Below are positions 6,775 through 15,293 of a stretch of DNA of 45,348 nucleotides, piece after piece. Position numbers and translations under genes: made by a program. The notes below the pieces were generated by a model. The model had not been told where the DNA came from and did no database searches. It was given only the letters and a program-made list of their open reading frames with translations. This stretch comes from Bdellovibrionales bacterium (GTDB lineage Bacteria > Bdellovibrionota > UBA2428). The first letter of the stretch is position 1. Each line of letters begins with the position of its first letter. The DNA lies in assembly GCA_018266335.1 (NCBI GenBank), contig JAFEAR010000017.1, positions 1 to 45,348 on the forward strand, read 5' to 3'.

Positions 6775-8875
6775 CTGGCCACTATCTAACATCAAAAATC
6801 TGTGTGACCTCGAATGCACTGGGCCTGGATTTTTCTTAATGCGAGCTAAGGGAATCTTAACCAAGAAAGATTTCTTAACCGCCCACGAACTGAACCTACT
6901 CTCGCTCAACCGATTGGAGTTTGGCCTTGAGGGTCCCCTAACTGCCTCCTTAATGGAGCGTCTGAAGGAAGGACTCTCTCGGCTCCCGGAATTTAGCGAG
7001 GCCCAGTTTCTACTTATCAGGTCGGCAAACCAGGCTGACGCTTCACAACTCTTTCCAAGCTCCGGACTAAAGTCGAGGCTCATCCTAATTGAGAAGAACC
7101 CTTCAAAGGCCAACAAGGCCGGTCCCGTCCTAACGATGGTTCAAGACCTGGGCATGAGCCCCAAACCACTTCATCAACGCGACCTCGACAAAATTTTGGC
7201 GCGAACCTTGGGAGCCGCCTGCGAGGATGGCGATCAGCTTCCCGATCTTGTCTGGGAGGGCGACCACCTCCGGGCAGGGCCGGACTACCTAAAGGTCGCA
7301 AGCCTTACTGATAGCCCTCAATCAACGTGGCCGGGGGTTTTGCAGGGACTTGCGGACTTTAACGACGAGCTGACTCTCTCAATTAAAATCCGCATACCAG
7401 ACAAGAAGAAAACCAGGCGTGAATTTGAAACTCGGCGCCGCGTCTCCCACGCGCTTTCGATCCATAAGGCCAATGAGCTATCCAACATGGACTCGGACTC
7501 CACACTCGGGGCAGCTGAAGACGTTCTAACTCGAATGAACATCGGCAAAGAGCCTCTTGCGGCGCTTTCGGCCTGCGTGACCATGAGAGACGAAAATCTA
7601 GTTCGTCTTGAAACACGTATGGCAACACTCGCCTCAGACGGGTCCATCAATGCCGGTGCCGGACTCTATGTTGAAGAAATCGGGACATTGCCCGTTCTCA
7701 AGAGCCACCTACCCGGCCAGCCGATGCTTCCCGCCCGGGAACTCACGATGCTTACCGGAAACCTAGCGCACTGCCTGCCGATCCTTATGGACTACACTCG
7801 CGAGCAAACTCCGGGGAGCCTTAAGTTTCTCTCGCGGTCGGGTGAGATCTCGCACCTGAACCTTTTCTCGCCCACCAACCTAAATTTCAACGCGTTCGTG
7901 TGCGGCGCTTCGGGATCGGGAAAGTCATTCCTGATGAACTCAATTCTGGCCTCGTTCATGGCTGACTTTGAAAACGGCGCCATCTCGATTTTCGATGTTG
8001 GCGGCTCGTACCGAAAACTTGTCGGTCACCTAGGAGGGAAATGCCTAGAATTAAGTCCCGCAACGGCTACTTCACTCATTGTGGAGAGTTTTCGCCAGGA
8101 GAGATTTAAACCGAGCGGCTACTGCAAGACGTTGATCGAAGCACTTTGCGGAGCCGGCACCCACATCTCGCACTCTCACCGCGTAGCAATTGAAGACTTG
8201 CTGCAAACCTGCGAGGGCAGCCCGTTTAAAATCAAAACCTTGATTTTGGAGGCTACTGATCGCAAAGAGCGGGCCTACGCCGACCTTGCGCATTGGCTAA
8301 AACCCTTCGCCGCATGGGACGAACTCAAAACAACAGAAATCGACAAGGAGGTTTTAGACGCCAAGGTGCGCGCATTTGATTTCAAAAATCTGGAATCCGA
8401 TCCGCACCTCCAGCGCCTCGCAATCCTTGTGCTCACCAATCGGATTTGGACTGAGATCAAATCCAAAGGGGCCACTCGAACCCTTGTCGTGTTTGATGAG
8501 GTTTGGAAGTTCTTTGCACAGGCCTCAGGGTTTTTAGAGGAAATGTACCGAACCTTTCGAAAATACGGTGCGGGGATTGCGTCGATCACGCAAAATTTGG
8601 CCGACTACGGCGACGATGCCTTTGCTAGGCTTGTGATCACGAACTCGTTCAACCGGATTCTACTTCAGGGTGCTGCGGCGGCAGAAACACTCAAAGCAAC
8701 ACTTGATCTCAGCGACTGCGATGTAGCGAGATTTTTGTCTGTAGCATCCAAAAAGAATCACTACTCGGAATTTCTGCTCAACACTCCCAAGTTCAGCCAG
8801 GTACTTCGGCTGTACCCGAGCCAAAAGCTCTTCGAATTAGCGAACTCTGAACTCGTGCAAGAGGTGAGCGCATGA
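6767..8875 (+). CDS. VirB4/TraC-like conjugative transfer ATPase
   Basis: A 702-residue ATPase of the VirB4/TraC/TrbE family that energises pilus assembly and substrate transfer at the inner membrane. Walker A CGASGSGKS is at about residues 379-387, followed by ISIFDVGGSYRKL; Walker B with the family-specific VVFDEVWKFF is near 572. A C-terminal SITQNLADYGDDAF motif and LLQGAAAAETLKAT also fit. The N-terminal 350 residues are the less conserved TraC-type region. The length is shorter than typical 800-residue members, but both nucleotide motifs are intact, so it should be active. It overlaps genes on both sides. Confidence 0.92.
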   Translation: MINWPLSNIKNLCDLECTGPGFFLMRAKGILTKKDFLTAHELNLLSLNRLEFGLEGPLTASLMERLKEGLSRLPEFSEAQFLLIRSANQADASQLFPSSGLKSRLILIEKNPSKANKAGPVLTMVQDLGMSPKPLHQRDLDKILARTLGAACEDGDQLPDLVWEGDHLRAGPDYLKVASLTDSPQSTWPGVLQGLADFNDELTLSIKIRIPDKKKTRREFETRRRVSHALSIHKANELSNMDSDSTLGAAEDVLTRMNIGKEPLAALSACVTMRDENLVRLETRMATLASDGSINAGAGLYVEEIGTLPVLKSHLPGQPMLPARELTMLTGNLAHCLPILMDYTREQTPGSLKFLSRSGEISHLNLFSPTNLNFNAFVCGASGSGKSFLMNSILASFMADFENGAISIFDVGGSYRKLVGHLGGKCLELSPATATSLIVESFRQERFKPSGYCKTLIEALCGAGTHISHSHRVAIEDLLQTCEGSPFKIKTLILEATDRKERAYADLAHWLKPFAAWDELKTTEIDKEVLDAKVRAFDFKNLESDPHLQRLAILVLTNRIWTEIKSKGATRTLVVFDEVWKFFAQASGFLEEMYRTFRKYGAGIASITQNLADYGDDAFARLVITNSFNRILLQGAAAAETLKATLDLSDCDVARFLSVASKKNHYSEFLLNTPKFSQVLRLYPSQKLFELANSELVQEVSA

Positions 8876-9540
8876 TGAAGCCTCTGCTTGCTGCCGGACT
8901 TGTATGTGCGCTGGGAGTTTCGCGCCAAGCCCATGCTGACTTTTTCGGTGGAGACCTTCCGCTCCTCGCCGAAATCGTCGCAAACACTCTCAACACCTTA
9001 AACGAACTACGGAGCCAAACTGAAATGCTCAATAAGGAACTACGAGGCATCGATGACACGATCCACCGCCTCACCACAATTCAAGAAATCATTAGGACCG
9101 AAGATTTCGGAAAGTGGAAAGATCCGAGGGAAGCCGTTCGGCGTTTGTCGTCGATCTACTACACGCTCCCTCCCCGACTTCGAACCGAGAAATCCGATGA
9201 GATCGAACAACAAATCGCCAGAGCAATGAGTTTAGCGTCGCAACTTTCGGATTCGGCAAAGGCACCCTTTGAATCGGGAAAGCAGATGGAATCTGAGGCA
9301 CTGACCTCGGGACCTGCGGTTGCTGACAAAATGACCGCCTCGGGCGTTGGATCGCTCGTGGCTCTACAGAGCCAAAACCAAGTGGCACAAGCCACAATTA
9401 TTTCGCTTCTCTCGCAAATGGTGGCAGAGGGGGCGAGCAATGAAGCCACTCGCCTCAGGACGCTGTCCGATAACTACACCACAACTTCAACGGGCATTCG
9501 CCCATTTTCTAGTCATATCAAACTTACGGAGATCAAATGA
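8872..9540 (+). CDS. VirB5/TrbJ-like periplasmic protein
   Basis: A 222-residue exported protein. The signal peptide MMKPLLAAGLVCALGVSRQAHA is followed by DFFGGDLPLLAEIVANTLNT and a long helical coiled-coil region (LRSQTEMLNKELRGIDDTIH), the usual make-up of TrbJ/VirB5. These proteins lie in the periplasm or at the pilus tip and assist pilus assembly and cell contact. The position between VirB4 and VirB6 matches VirB5 in other systems. The start at 8872 is preceded by GAGGTGAGCGC and overlaps the VirB4 stop (ATGA). Confidence 0.75.
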   Translation: MMKPLLAAGLVCALGVSRQAHADFFGGDLPLLAEIVANTLNTLNELRSQTEMLNKELRGIDDTIHRLTTIQEIIRTEDFGKWKDPREAVRRLSSIYYTLPPRLRTEKSDEIEQQIARAMSLASQLSDSAKAPFESGKQMESEALTSGPAVADKMTASGVGSLVALQSQNQVAQATIISLLSQMVAEGASNEATRLRTLSDNYTTTSTGIRPFSSHIKLTEIK

Positions 9541-11129
9541 TAGAACCGCCGAATATCGACGTTGAACAGTATCAACGCCTCTTACCTATCGCGGAAAAAC
9601 TTTACAACCAAACCGACCACATCGCACAGATGCTGCTATTGCCTCTATTTTTGTTGTCTATTCTTTTTGCCTATAGCCAAGATTTAGGTCTAAGCGGCGC
9701 AATTGTCTCGCGCATCAAGCGGCTGGTCATGACAGCACTATTACTTGCGGCGTTTCCAACACTCAGTTCTTTGATTCGAGATGTCGGGCAAGAGATTGCG
9801 CTTTCAATTGATAGCATGAGCGGGCTCGATTCGATGCTAAAGGCTGCGGCCGAAAAGGCGTCGCGCTTTTCACTTAGCATCAATGTGCTGCGCGACATCC
9901 AGGCAAACATCATTACGGGCTTCTGCGTAACGGCGTCGTTTGTACTGGTCTATTTTGCACGCTTTGGAATTGTCGCCTTTTATCACTTCTACTGGCTTGT
10001 ACTTCTAGTGACGGCACCGCTGTTGATCCTGGGACATCTCTTTGAAGCTACGGCCAACCTTCCAAAGAACCTGTTCAAAAACTTAGTCCTTGTTGGCTGT
10101 TGGCCGATCATTTGGGCCATCCTCTCGGCCTTTCTAAGGAGCCTGCCATTTTCTGACATGTATGCAAACGACCAAAACCTCATGACCATCATGGTGATGA
10201 ACCTGATCCTCGTTGCCGGATTAGTCATGTCACCTTTTCTGCTCTCGCAGTTCTGTGAAGGGGCAATTACGGGCTCGGGCTCTGTGATCTACGGTGCCGG
10301 AAAAGCCCTCCTCAATACAGTTACCCCCAAAGTGGGAACCGGAATCAGTGCCATGGCACGGGCCGGGCGATTTGGGCGCGACGAATTCCGAAAGTCGAAT
10401 GTCTATCACCGCATTTCCGGCGGCAAGGGAGGCCTTACTGCAATAGTCTTTATGCTGTGCTTTTCAGCCTTCGAGCCAAGTCGGGCCGCTGAGCCCTCGC
10501 TCATCCTAAAACCCGGGAATTCTACGCTGCTGTGTCTTAAGCAGCCGCCGCTACAGGCGGCGCTTGGCGATCCCAGGTATTTCCAAGTGAGTCAAATGGG
10601 ACAGAACCTCGTCCTACGCGCCATCAAGGACGATAAGGCAACAAACCTAATCGTATATTTCGGAAAGAATCTGTTCGAATCGTATTCACTAAAATCAAAT
10701 CAGATCATGCCGCCGACGACATCTTATGGATGTGAGGCGCCAAAACTTGATGTCTCGAAATCGAATGCGATTTCACGAGTTCCCTTGATCGAGTCAGTAA
10801 GTTCAGACCACGTGAACCTACAATTGATCCGGGCCATTGTGAATGGACCCACGCGAGACCATCTGACTCTAAAACTTCGCATCGCAAACCTTTCCGATTC
10901 AGTTGTGGAACCCGATTGGAAGAAGGTCGTGTTGACTCAAGGCAACCGTAGGTCGTCCCATTCGAAACTCTGGAGCGAGCGGCGCAGAATCGAATCGGGG
11001 GCTAGCATCATGGCAGAACTTCAATTCTCCCGCACGGGCTTTAGCTATCAGAAACCCACGATCCTCGAAATTCCTCGCGAGGACGGAGACTCACTCAAAC
11101 TTGTCATTAGTCCCGAGAGGATCAAATGA
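9537..11129 (+). CDS. VirB6/TrbL-like membrane protein fused to a VirB9/TraK-like domain
   Basis: A 530-residue protein. Residues 1-290 contain about six hydrophobic segments (such as AQMLLLPLFLLSILFAY, IITGFCVTASFVLVYFARFG, FYWLVLLVTAPLLILGHLF), the VirB6/TrbL layout of an inner-membrane channel subunit. After a short basic linker, a signal-like segment at about 298-318 (LTAIVFMLCFSAF, then AAEPSL) leads into a periplasmic part. LGDPRYFQVSQMGQNLVLRA then DDKATNLIVYFGKNL closely resembles the N-terminal domain of VirB9/TrbG/TraK. Residues 400-530 look like another beta domain. So one polypeptide seems to supply inner-membrane and outer-membrane-complex parts. Alternatives are processing at the internal signal, or a sequencing-level loss of a stop. 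The VirB6 assignment is good; the VirB9 part is inference from pattern. Confidence 0.75.
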   Translation: MIEPPNIDVEQYQRLLPIAEKLYNQTDHIAQMLLLPLFLLSILFAYSQDLGLSGAIVSRIKRLVMTALLLAAFPTLSSLIRDVGQEIALSIDSMSGLDSMLKAAAEKASRFSLSINVLRDIQANIITGFCVTASFVLVYFARFGIVAFYHFYWLVLLVTAPLLILGHLFEATANLPKNLFKNLVLVGCWPIIWAILSAFLRSLPFSDMYANDQNLMTIMVMNLILVAGLVMSPFLLSQFCEGAITGSGSVIYGAGKALLNTVTPKVGTGISAMARAGRFGRDEFRKSNVYHRISGGKGGLTAIVFMLCFSAFEPSRAAEPSLILKPGNSTLLCLKQPPLQAALGDPRYFQVSQMGQNLVLRAIKDDKATNLIVYFGKNLFESYSLKSNQIMPPTTSYGCEAPKLDVSKSNAISRVPLIESVSSDHVNLQLIRAIVNGPTRDHLTLKLRIANLSDSVVEPDWKKVVLTQGNRRSSHSKLWSERRRIESGASIMAELQFSRTGFSYQKPTILEIPREDGDSLKLVISPERIK

Positions 11130-11935
11130 GTAATTGGATTCTAGAACTCTGCACAGACAAACAACTGCCAAGCTCGCAAAAGCCCTCGCTTAGTAAAGAG
11201 AGAATTCTAAAACTTGGTACCATCACCATGATTGTGTTCGCTGTGGGCATTGGCTTTGCCATGCTCCTCACTCGCTGCACTCGCCAAGAAACGCCAAAAG
11301 ACAGTTCGCAGCCCGCAGAAGAAACCGCAGCAAACCAAAAGACCGACGGGGAGCAGGAAGCTCACATACTCTACTTTGCAAATGCAAAGCCGGGTGGAAT
11401 CGGAAATCCTTCACTAAACGCAAAAGCAAAGGGAACTCTGGTCAGAGTACGTCTTTTGAACTCGCTCGAAACCTTTGAAACAGTTCCGGCATTTGCGCAA
11501 ATTGTTGACTACTCGCTGGGCAAGACGAAGTTCGGCGCCACGCTCATTGGTGACGCGAGCGGCGATAGCTCCGTTGAACGAATCAAAATACGTTTCAACA
11601 CTCTGAAGCCAAAGGGCGATGCCAAAACCGCCATTCAATTGGACGGGCAAGCACTGTCCCTTGATGGAACTCTTGGCGTCAAGGCCGAAAAACTCGAAGG
11701 ACTCATGGTGAGAGCCGTTACGGCAAGTGCTCATAGCGGAGCCTCGGGTATCGGGGGACTTGGCGGCGGAAAAGGCGACCTCAATCAATTCTTGTTGAAA
11801 GCCTTGCTCAGCGGACTTCAAAGTGAACTTTCGGGTGACTTGAGCGCCGAGCGAAACCGCGAGAATGCGCTGGGGCTAAAGCCAGGCGTCGAATTTCTCG
11901 TTCAACTGCTCTCCGATTTTGGGGAGGCACGTTGA
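11126..11935 (+). CDS. VirB10/TrbI-like conjugation protein
   Basis: A 269-residue protein with one N-terminal transmembrane helix (TITMIVFAVGIGFAMLLTRC), a Ser/Glu/Gln-rich periplasmic linker and a C-terminal beta-barrel-type domain (TLVRVRLLNSLETFETVPAF, FGATLIGDASGDSSVERIKI, LGLKPGVEFLVQLLSDF), as in the VirB10/TrbI family that bridges inner and outer membranes. It is shorter than the usual 380-450 residues, mainly through a short linker. It overlaps the VirB6-like gene (ATGA), and its stop overlaps the ATG chosen for the coupling protein. Confidence 0.8.
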   Translation: MSNWILELCTDKQLPSSQKPSLSKERILKLGTITMIVFAVGIGFAMLLTRCTRQETPKDSSQPAEETAANQKTDGEQEAHILYFANAKPGGIGNPSLNAKAKGTLVRVRLLNSLETFETVPAFAQIVDYSLGKTKFGATLIGDASGDSSVERIKIRFNTLKPKGDAKTAIQLDGQALSLDGTLGVKAEKLEGLMVRAVTASAHSGASGIGGLGGGKGDLNQFLLKALLSGLQSELSGDLSAERNRENALGLKPGVEFLVQLLSDFGEAR

Positions 11936-13518
11936 TGGGATCAAAAATTGAGACTCCACATGGAGACACTTCACTTTATCCTCTCTTTGTGGCCGGAGTT
12001 GTTCTGCTTGGACTCGGCTTTCAAAAGAATGTCGTTGCCGCGATGAGCGCTGAAGAGTGGGCCTATTTGAAAGCTCGGATTCTCCTTGGACTGGTGGCTC
12101 TCGCAACCTGCGGGCTAGGAATCTATTTAGGATTCTTCTCTAAGGCGGCAAAGAGACTTCGAGAGCAGAGAAAACTGCTCTCGGCTGTCCCCGAGTCACT
12201 TCGAGTGGCAAGCCAAACGAGTGCTTACCTTGGACACGATCTCGATATGGATGCACCGATTTACCTCCCGAATGGGGTACGCTCGCGGCACGTTCACATT
12301 CTTGGGGCCACGGGCTCAGGCAAAACCGAGAGCGTAGTATTGAATCTACTCAAACAAGACATTGAACATGGGCATCCCATCGTGATTCTAGATGCTAAGG
12401 GCGATAAGAGTTTCCTGGATTTCCTTCAGGCCACAGCAATGAATCGTTTGAAGGTCTTTGATTTATCGACGGCGGCAAGCCCCTGCACCTACGATCCTCT
12501 TGGGAGTGGCTCATGGATGGAGGCTGCGCAGCGACTCTTCAACAGCCTTGTTTGGAGCGAGCCCTATTATCGCTCGAAAGCACGAAGCGTCCTGTTTCGC
12601 ATCTTTGAAGCACTCGCCCGAAGGCAAAAGCCCTTCACCTTCTGCGATATTGCAAATGCACTTGAGTCCGCAAAAACTCTAAACGGAATCATCTCTCCAA
12701 CCGACGGGAGCACTCCAAAACTATCCGATAGAGAGTTCGAGGAACTGGCAGGACTTAGAGACCAAATCCAGCAGATCGCAACCGGGCACTTTCCAGAAAT
12801 TCTGGAGAAGTCACCGGGCAAGGAAGCAATCAATCTCGCGGATGACATCAAAGCCAAGCGAGTTGTTTACTTTAGGCTTCAAGCCCTTCTTGATGCCGAC
12901 TCGGCAGCTCTACTTGGGAGACTCATCATCAATGACTTAGCCTTTACCGCAGCTCAAAAGCATTTGAGTGGCGAATCGGCAGAGTTTTGTCCTGTGTTTT
13001 TGGATGAGTTTGGGAGTTTTGTATGCCCGGCGTTTCTGGAACTCATCGCCAAGGCCAGATCAGCGGGTCTCGCCTTGCACTTTAGTCACCAAAGCATCTC
13101 TGACCTCGAAAGCGATGCAACGGGGTTTCTAGGCCGCGTCATGGACAATGCTTCTACGAAAATTGTCCTTCGTACCTACGACCCCGACTCTACCGACCGT
13201 ATGGGCAAAGCCTTTGGCCTAAAGCGCCAGACCAAACTTACCCAAAGTGTAGAGGGGGAACTCGATGACTTCGAAAAAACTGGCGCTGGCTCAGCCCGTG
13301 ACGTTGAGGTCTTCCGCGCTCCACCCGCAATTATGAAATTTTTACCCACAGGCCAAGGGTTCGCATTTATCGCACACGGTATTGATGCCGTCGGCGAAGG
13401 CTCAGCCGTTTTTAGACTGCGATTCCCGCGCCTTGAATTCAACCAATCCACCGATTCTCAAAAGGAGAACGTACCTAATGAAAACCATCAGCCTACTGCT
13501 GCTTCCATTAACCATTAG
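11935..13518 (+). CDS. VirD4/TraD-type coupling protein
   Basis: A 527-residue type IV coupling protein that recruits the relaxosome and pumps DNA into the channel. Two N-terminal transmembrane helices (about residues 15-32 and 47-66) are followed by Walker A ILGATGSGKTES near 122-133, IVILDAKGDKSF, Walker B PVFLDEFGSF near 352-361, the LHFSHQSISDLE motif and the VRDAS-like RVMDNASTKIVLR segment. The ATG at 11935 is chosen because GGGGAGG lies eight bases upstream; a TTG codon just before it is also possible. All nucleotide-binding motifs look intact. Confidence 0.9.
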   Translation: MGSKIETPHGDTSLYPLFVAGVVLLGLGFQKNVVAAMSAEEWAYLKARILLGLVALATCGLGIYLGFFSKAAKRLREQRKLLSAVPESLRVASQTSAYLGHDLDMDAPIYLPNGVRSRHVHILGATGSGKTESVVLNLLKQDIEHGHPIVILDAKGDKSFLDFLQATAMNRLKVFDLSTAASPCTYDPLGSGSWMEAAQRLFNSLVWSEPYYRSKARSVLFRIFEALARRQKPFTFCDIANALESAKTLNGIISPTDGSTPKLSDREFEELAGLRDQIQQIATGHFPEILEKSPGKEAINLADDIKAKRVVYFRLQALLDADSAALLGRLIINDLAFTAAQKHLSGESAEFCPVFLDEFGSFVCPAFLELIAKARSAGLALHFSHQSISDLESDATGFLGRVMDNASTKIVLRTYDPDSTDRMGKAFGLKRQTKLTQSVEGELDDFEKTGAGSARDVEVFRAPPAIMKFLPTGQGFAFIAHGIDAVGEGSAVFRLRFPRLEFNQSTDSQKENVPNENHQPTAASINH

Positions 13519-13846
13519 CGCCTGCTCAAGCCTTCCACGCTCCCTTGCACTCGGGGGAGCCGGCGGACTTGCCGTTGGTGTTTACACGGGGTCGGCGGTT
13601 TACTCCGGCCCTCACAACGAGATTCAAGCCAGAAATATCCTGCTCGGTGCGGGGGTTGGTCTTGGAGTTGGCCTATTAACCTCGTACCTCCTTCACGATC
13701 ATGTGCAAGGCCGGGTTCAAGATGTCCGCGAGCAAACCGATGAACGACTGCGCTTTGGGGACCTTCCCCCAAACCCGTTTAGTCCGGACCTTGCGCTTCC
13801 CGAACCCGCGAGCAGTTCCCGTGCACGCACCGAGAAGTCACGATGA
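13478..13846 (+). CDS. Glycine-zipper lipoprotein, possible VirB7/TraV analogue
   Basis: A 122-residue lipoprotein starting MKTISLLLLPLTISAC, with lipobox ISAC and so acylation at Cys16. Two glycine-zipper segments follow (LALGGAGGLAVGVYTG and ILLGAGVGLGVGLLTSYL), then a hydrophilic tail. Outer-membrane lipoproteins of this size stabilise the VirB9/VirB10 core complex, and this is the only lipoprotein in the transfer operon. The start has AAAGGAG upstream and lies within the 3' end of the coupling-protein gene. The VirB7 role is positional inference; a glycine-zipper cell-envelope protein of another type is possible. Confidence 0.65.
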   Translation: MKTISLLLLPLTISACSSLPRSLALGGAGGLAVGVYTGSAVYSGPHNEIQARNILLGAGVGLGVGLLTSYLLHDHVQGRVQDVREQTDERLRFGDLPPNPFSPDLALPEPASSSRARTEKSR

Positions 13847-14166
13847 AGAAACTTCATGTAAACGTAAGTGATGAAATCGGTACTCGACTCGATGAATGGG
13901 TGAAGACCGCAAACGAAGGTTTTAGTGATGGGCGAGTGACCCACTCTGACTGCGTCGAGTTTATGCTCTCGCGCGGAAAGCCGGACTTCGACCTTCTTCG
14001 TCGCAAAAAAACTAAGTACGGAAAAGTGCTCATCAAGATCGCCAAAAATGACCCTACCGACCTTGATGCTGTTATTAAACAACTCCTGAGTTACAAAGAG
14101 ATTACCGAAAGGCCAGATCGCAAGAACGCCACCAAAGGGAAACTTGAATCGGAGGCGACTAAATGA
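13843..14166 (+). CDS. Small relaxosome-type accessory protein
   Basis: A 107-residue basic protein beginning MKKLHVNVSDEIGTRLDEWV. A short strand followed by helices (VSDEIGTRLDEWVKTANE, VTHSDCVEFMLSRG) resembles ribbon-helix-helix relaxosome proteins. The C-terminus is Lys/Arg-rich. It sits between the T4SS operon and the Replic_Relax-like gene, overlapping both neighbours as ATGA, and a large palindrome follows 0.9 kb later. This suggests a DNA-binding accessory of the transfer or replication origin. No firm family match was made. Confidence 0.5.
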   Translation: MKKLHVNVSDEIGTRLDEWVKTANEGFSDGRVTHSDCVEFMLSRGKPDFDLLRRKKTKYGKVLIKIAKNDPTDLDAVIKQLLSYKEITERPDRKNATKGKLESEATK

Positions 14167-15059
14167 AGCATCGCTATCCACTTAGGACCGAAAGCAAAGA
14201 AGTTCTCTTACACCTTGCAAACTACGGCACCTGTTCGGCGAAAACTTTGGCGTGGATGACCGGGAGGAACTCACGGAAGGTGCGCGAGGGTATAGATTTG
14301 CTCGCCCAAAAGGGACTGGTCACCAAGCTGAGCCTCTCTATTGACGGTAGACCTTCGGTTCACTGCCAACTCGCACAAACTTCTACGGCAAGAAGCGTTC
14401 TCAGTACCTTCACTGATCTCGGCACCGAGTTCTTCTACCAAAAGGGATTTCCGATTACGCAGCTTAGACACGAGGACCTGTGCGCCAAACTTCACTTTCG
14501 TATCAACAAGGCCCGGCCTGAGATTCTCGTTATTCGTGATTGGGAGATGCATCGAAAACCAATTCCCGATTCAGTTCTGCCCAAGAGTTTCCACCGTGAT
14601 GGATTGCTTCCGGACATGATTTTGGGAATTCCGTCTCCTACGAGCGAGGCGATCTGGTCAGCCGGAGGATTTCGCTGGGTAGCTGTTGAGCTAGACCGCG
14701 TACGCAAGAAACTAGACCGGGTCCGCGAGAAACTGAATCTCTATGCAAAAGAGACACAGTTCGATGGACTCCTCTACATATTTCCCGAGCGTGTCATGGC
14801 CGACAACTTTGGCGACTACTTCGACCAAGTTGTTGCGCCTAAGGCGATCCGAGTTCAAGACTTCAAGGATGTGTTTCTGGCGCGAGCAATTCTCGGCGAC
14901 GAAGACCAGGACTTATCAAACATGACACTTCGGTGCGGTAAGAGCGTCATCGGATTTGAAAGCTGGATAGAACTACTCAGCTCAACTTCAAGTCAGACTC
15001 GCACTCTTACTTCTACCCAATTGGCGGCCATTACGGCCGGCAATTTAAAAAGTATCTAA
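14163..15059 (+). CDS. Replic_Relax-like DNA-processing protein, candidate relaxosome protein
   Basis: A 298-residue protein. The N-terminal 70 residues form a winged helix (SKEVLLHLANYGTCSAKTLA, RKVREGIDLLAQKGLVTKLS). The central part has a nuclease-like layout: RPEILVIRDWEMHRKP, then LLPDMILGI, then FRWVAVELDR followed by KLNLYAKETQFDGLLYIFP, with acidic residues placed as in PD-(D/E)XK folds. This matches the general form of replication-relaxation (Replic_Relax) proteins found on mobile elements. No HUH or MobA-type relaxase is seen anywhere in the module, so this protein is the best candidate for origin processing. An in-frame 21-bp tandem duplication (14691-14732) repeats LDRVRKK/LDRVREK. 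The family call is moderate; the relaxase role is inference. Confidence 0.55.
   Translation: MKHRYPLRTESKEVLLHLANYGTCSAKTLAWMTGRNSRKVREGIDLLAQKGLVTKLSLSIDGRPSVHCQLAQTSTARSVLSTFTDLGTEFFYQKGFPITQLRHEDLCAKLHFRINKARPEILVIRDWEMHRKPIPDSVLPKSFHRDGLLPDMILGIPSPTSEAIWSAGGFRWVAVELDRVRKKLDRVREKLNLYAKETQFDGLLYIFPERVMADNFGDYFDQVVAPKAIRVQDFKDVFLARAILGDEDQDLSNMTLRCGKSVIGFESWIELLSSTSSQTRTLTSTQLAAITAGNLKSI
14691..14732 (+). repeat. 21-bp tandem duplication inside the Replic_Relax-like gene
   Basis: Two adjacent 21-base units (14691-14711 and 14712-14732) differ at three positions and encode LDRVRKK and LDRVREK. The unit lengthens a helix directly after the putative active-site VELD by seven residues without breaking the frame. 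Confidence 0.8.
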
Positions 15060-15089
15060 CAAAACCAAATAGGTAAATGAATTCAGAAC

Positions 15090-15231
15090 TTCCACCCCTC
15101 CTAAGTGGCCCGAGGAACTCCCCAAACTCGATTCCGACAACCCTCTCTATACGATTCTCGTATCTGTCTATGAGACAGTCGATAGGGTTGTCGGAATCGA
15201 AGGGGAGTTAGGGAAAATAGGAGGGGTGGAA
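15090..15231. repeat. Large T-shaped palindrome, candidate oriT or replication origin
   Basis: Nested inverted repeats share one axis. The outer arms 15090-15103 and 15218-15231 pair perfectly over 14 bp. The middle arms 15116-15123 and 15202-15209 pair over 8 bp, and the inner arms 15128-15144 and 15184-15200 over 17 bp. The tip holds two separate small hairpins side by side: ATACGA/TCGTAT (15149-15163, loop TTC) and CTGTCT/AGACAG (15164-15178, loop ATG). Folded, this gives a long stem ending in a T or cloverleaf. No T-tract follows on either strand, so a terminator is unlikely. It lies just after the Replic_Relax-like gene in the gap before the lipoprotein. The structure is directly visible; the function is inference. 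Confidence 0.85.
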
Positions 15232-15293
15232 AATACGAAGGAAAAATAATTACAGTGAAAACTGAATATAAAAACAAAACAGAAAAACAAAAT

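Noticed and set aside
15090..15231. Large palindrome as a transcription terminator
   Set aside because: No T-tract follows on either strand, and the structure is much longer and more branched than a terminator needs.
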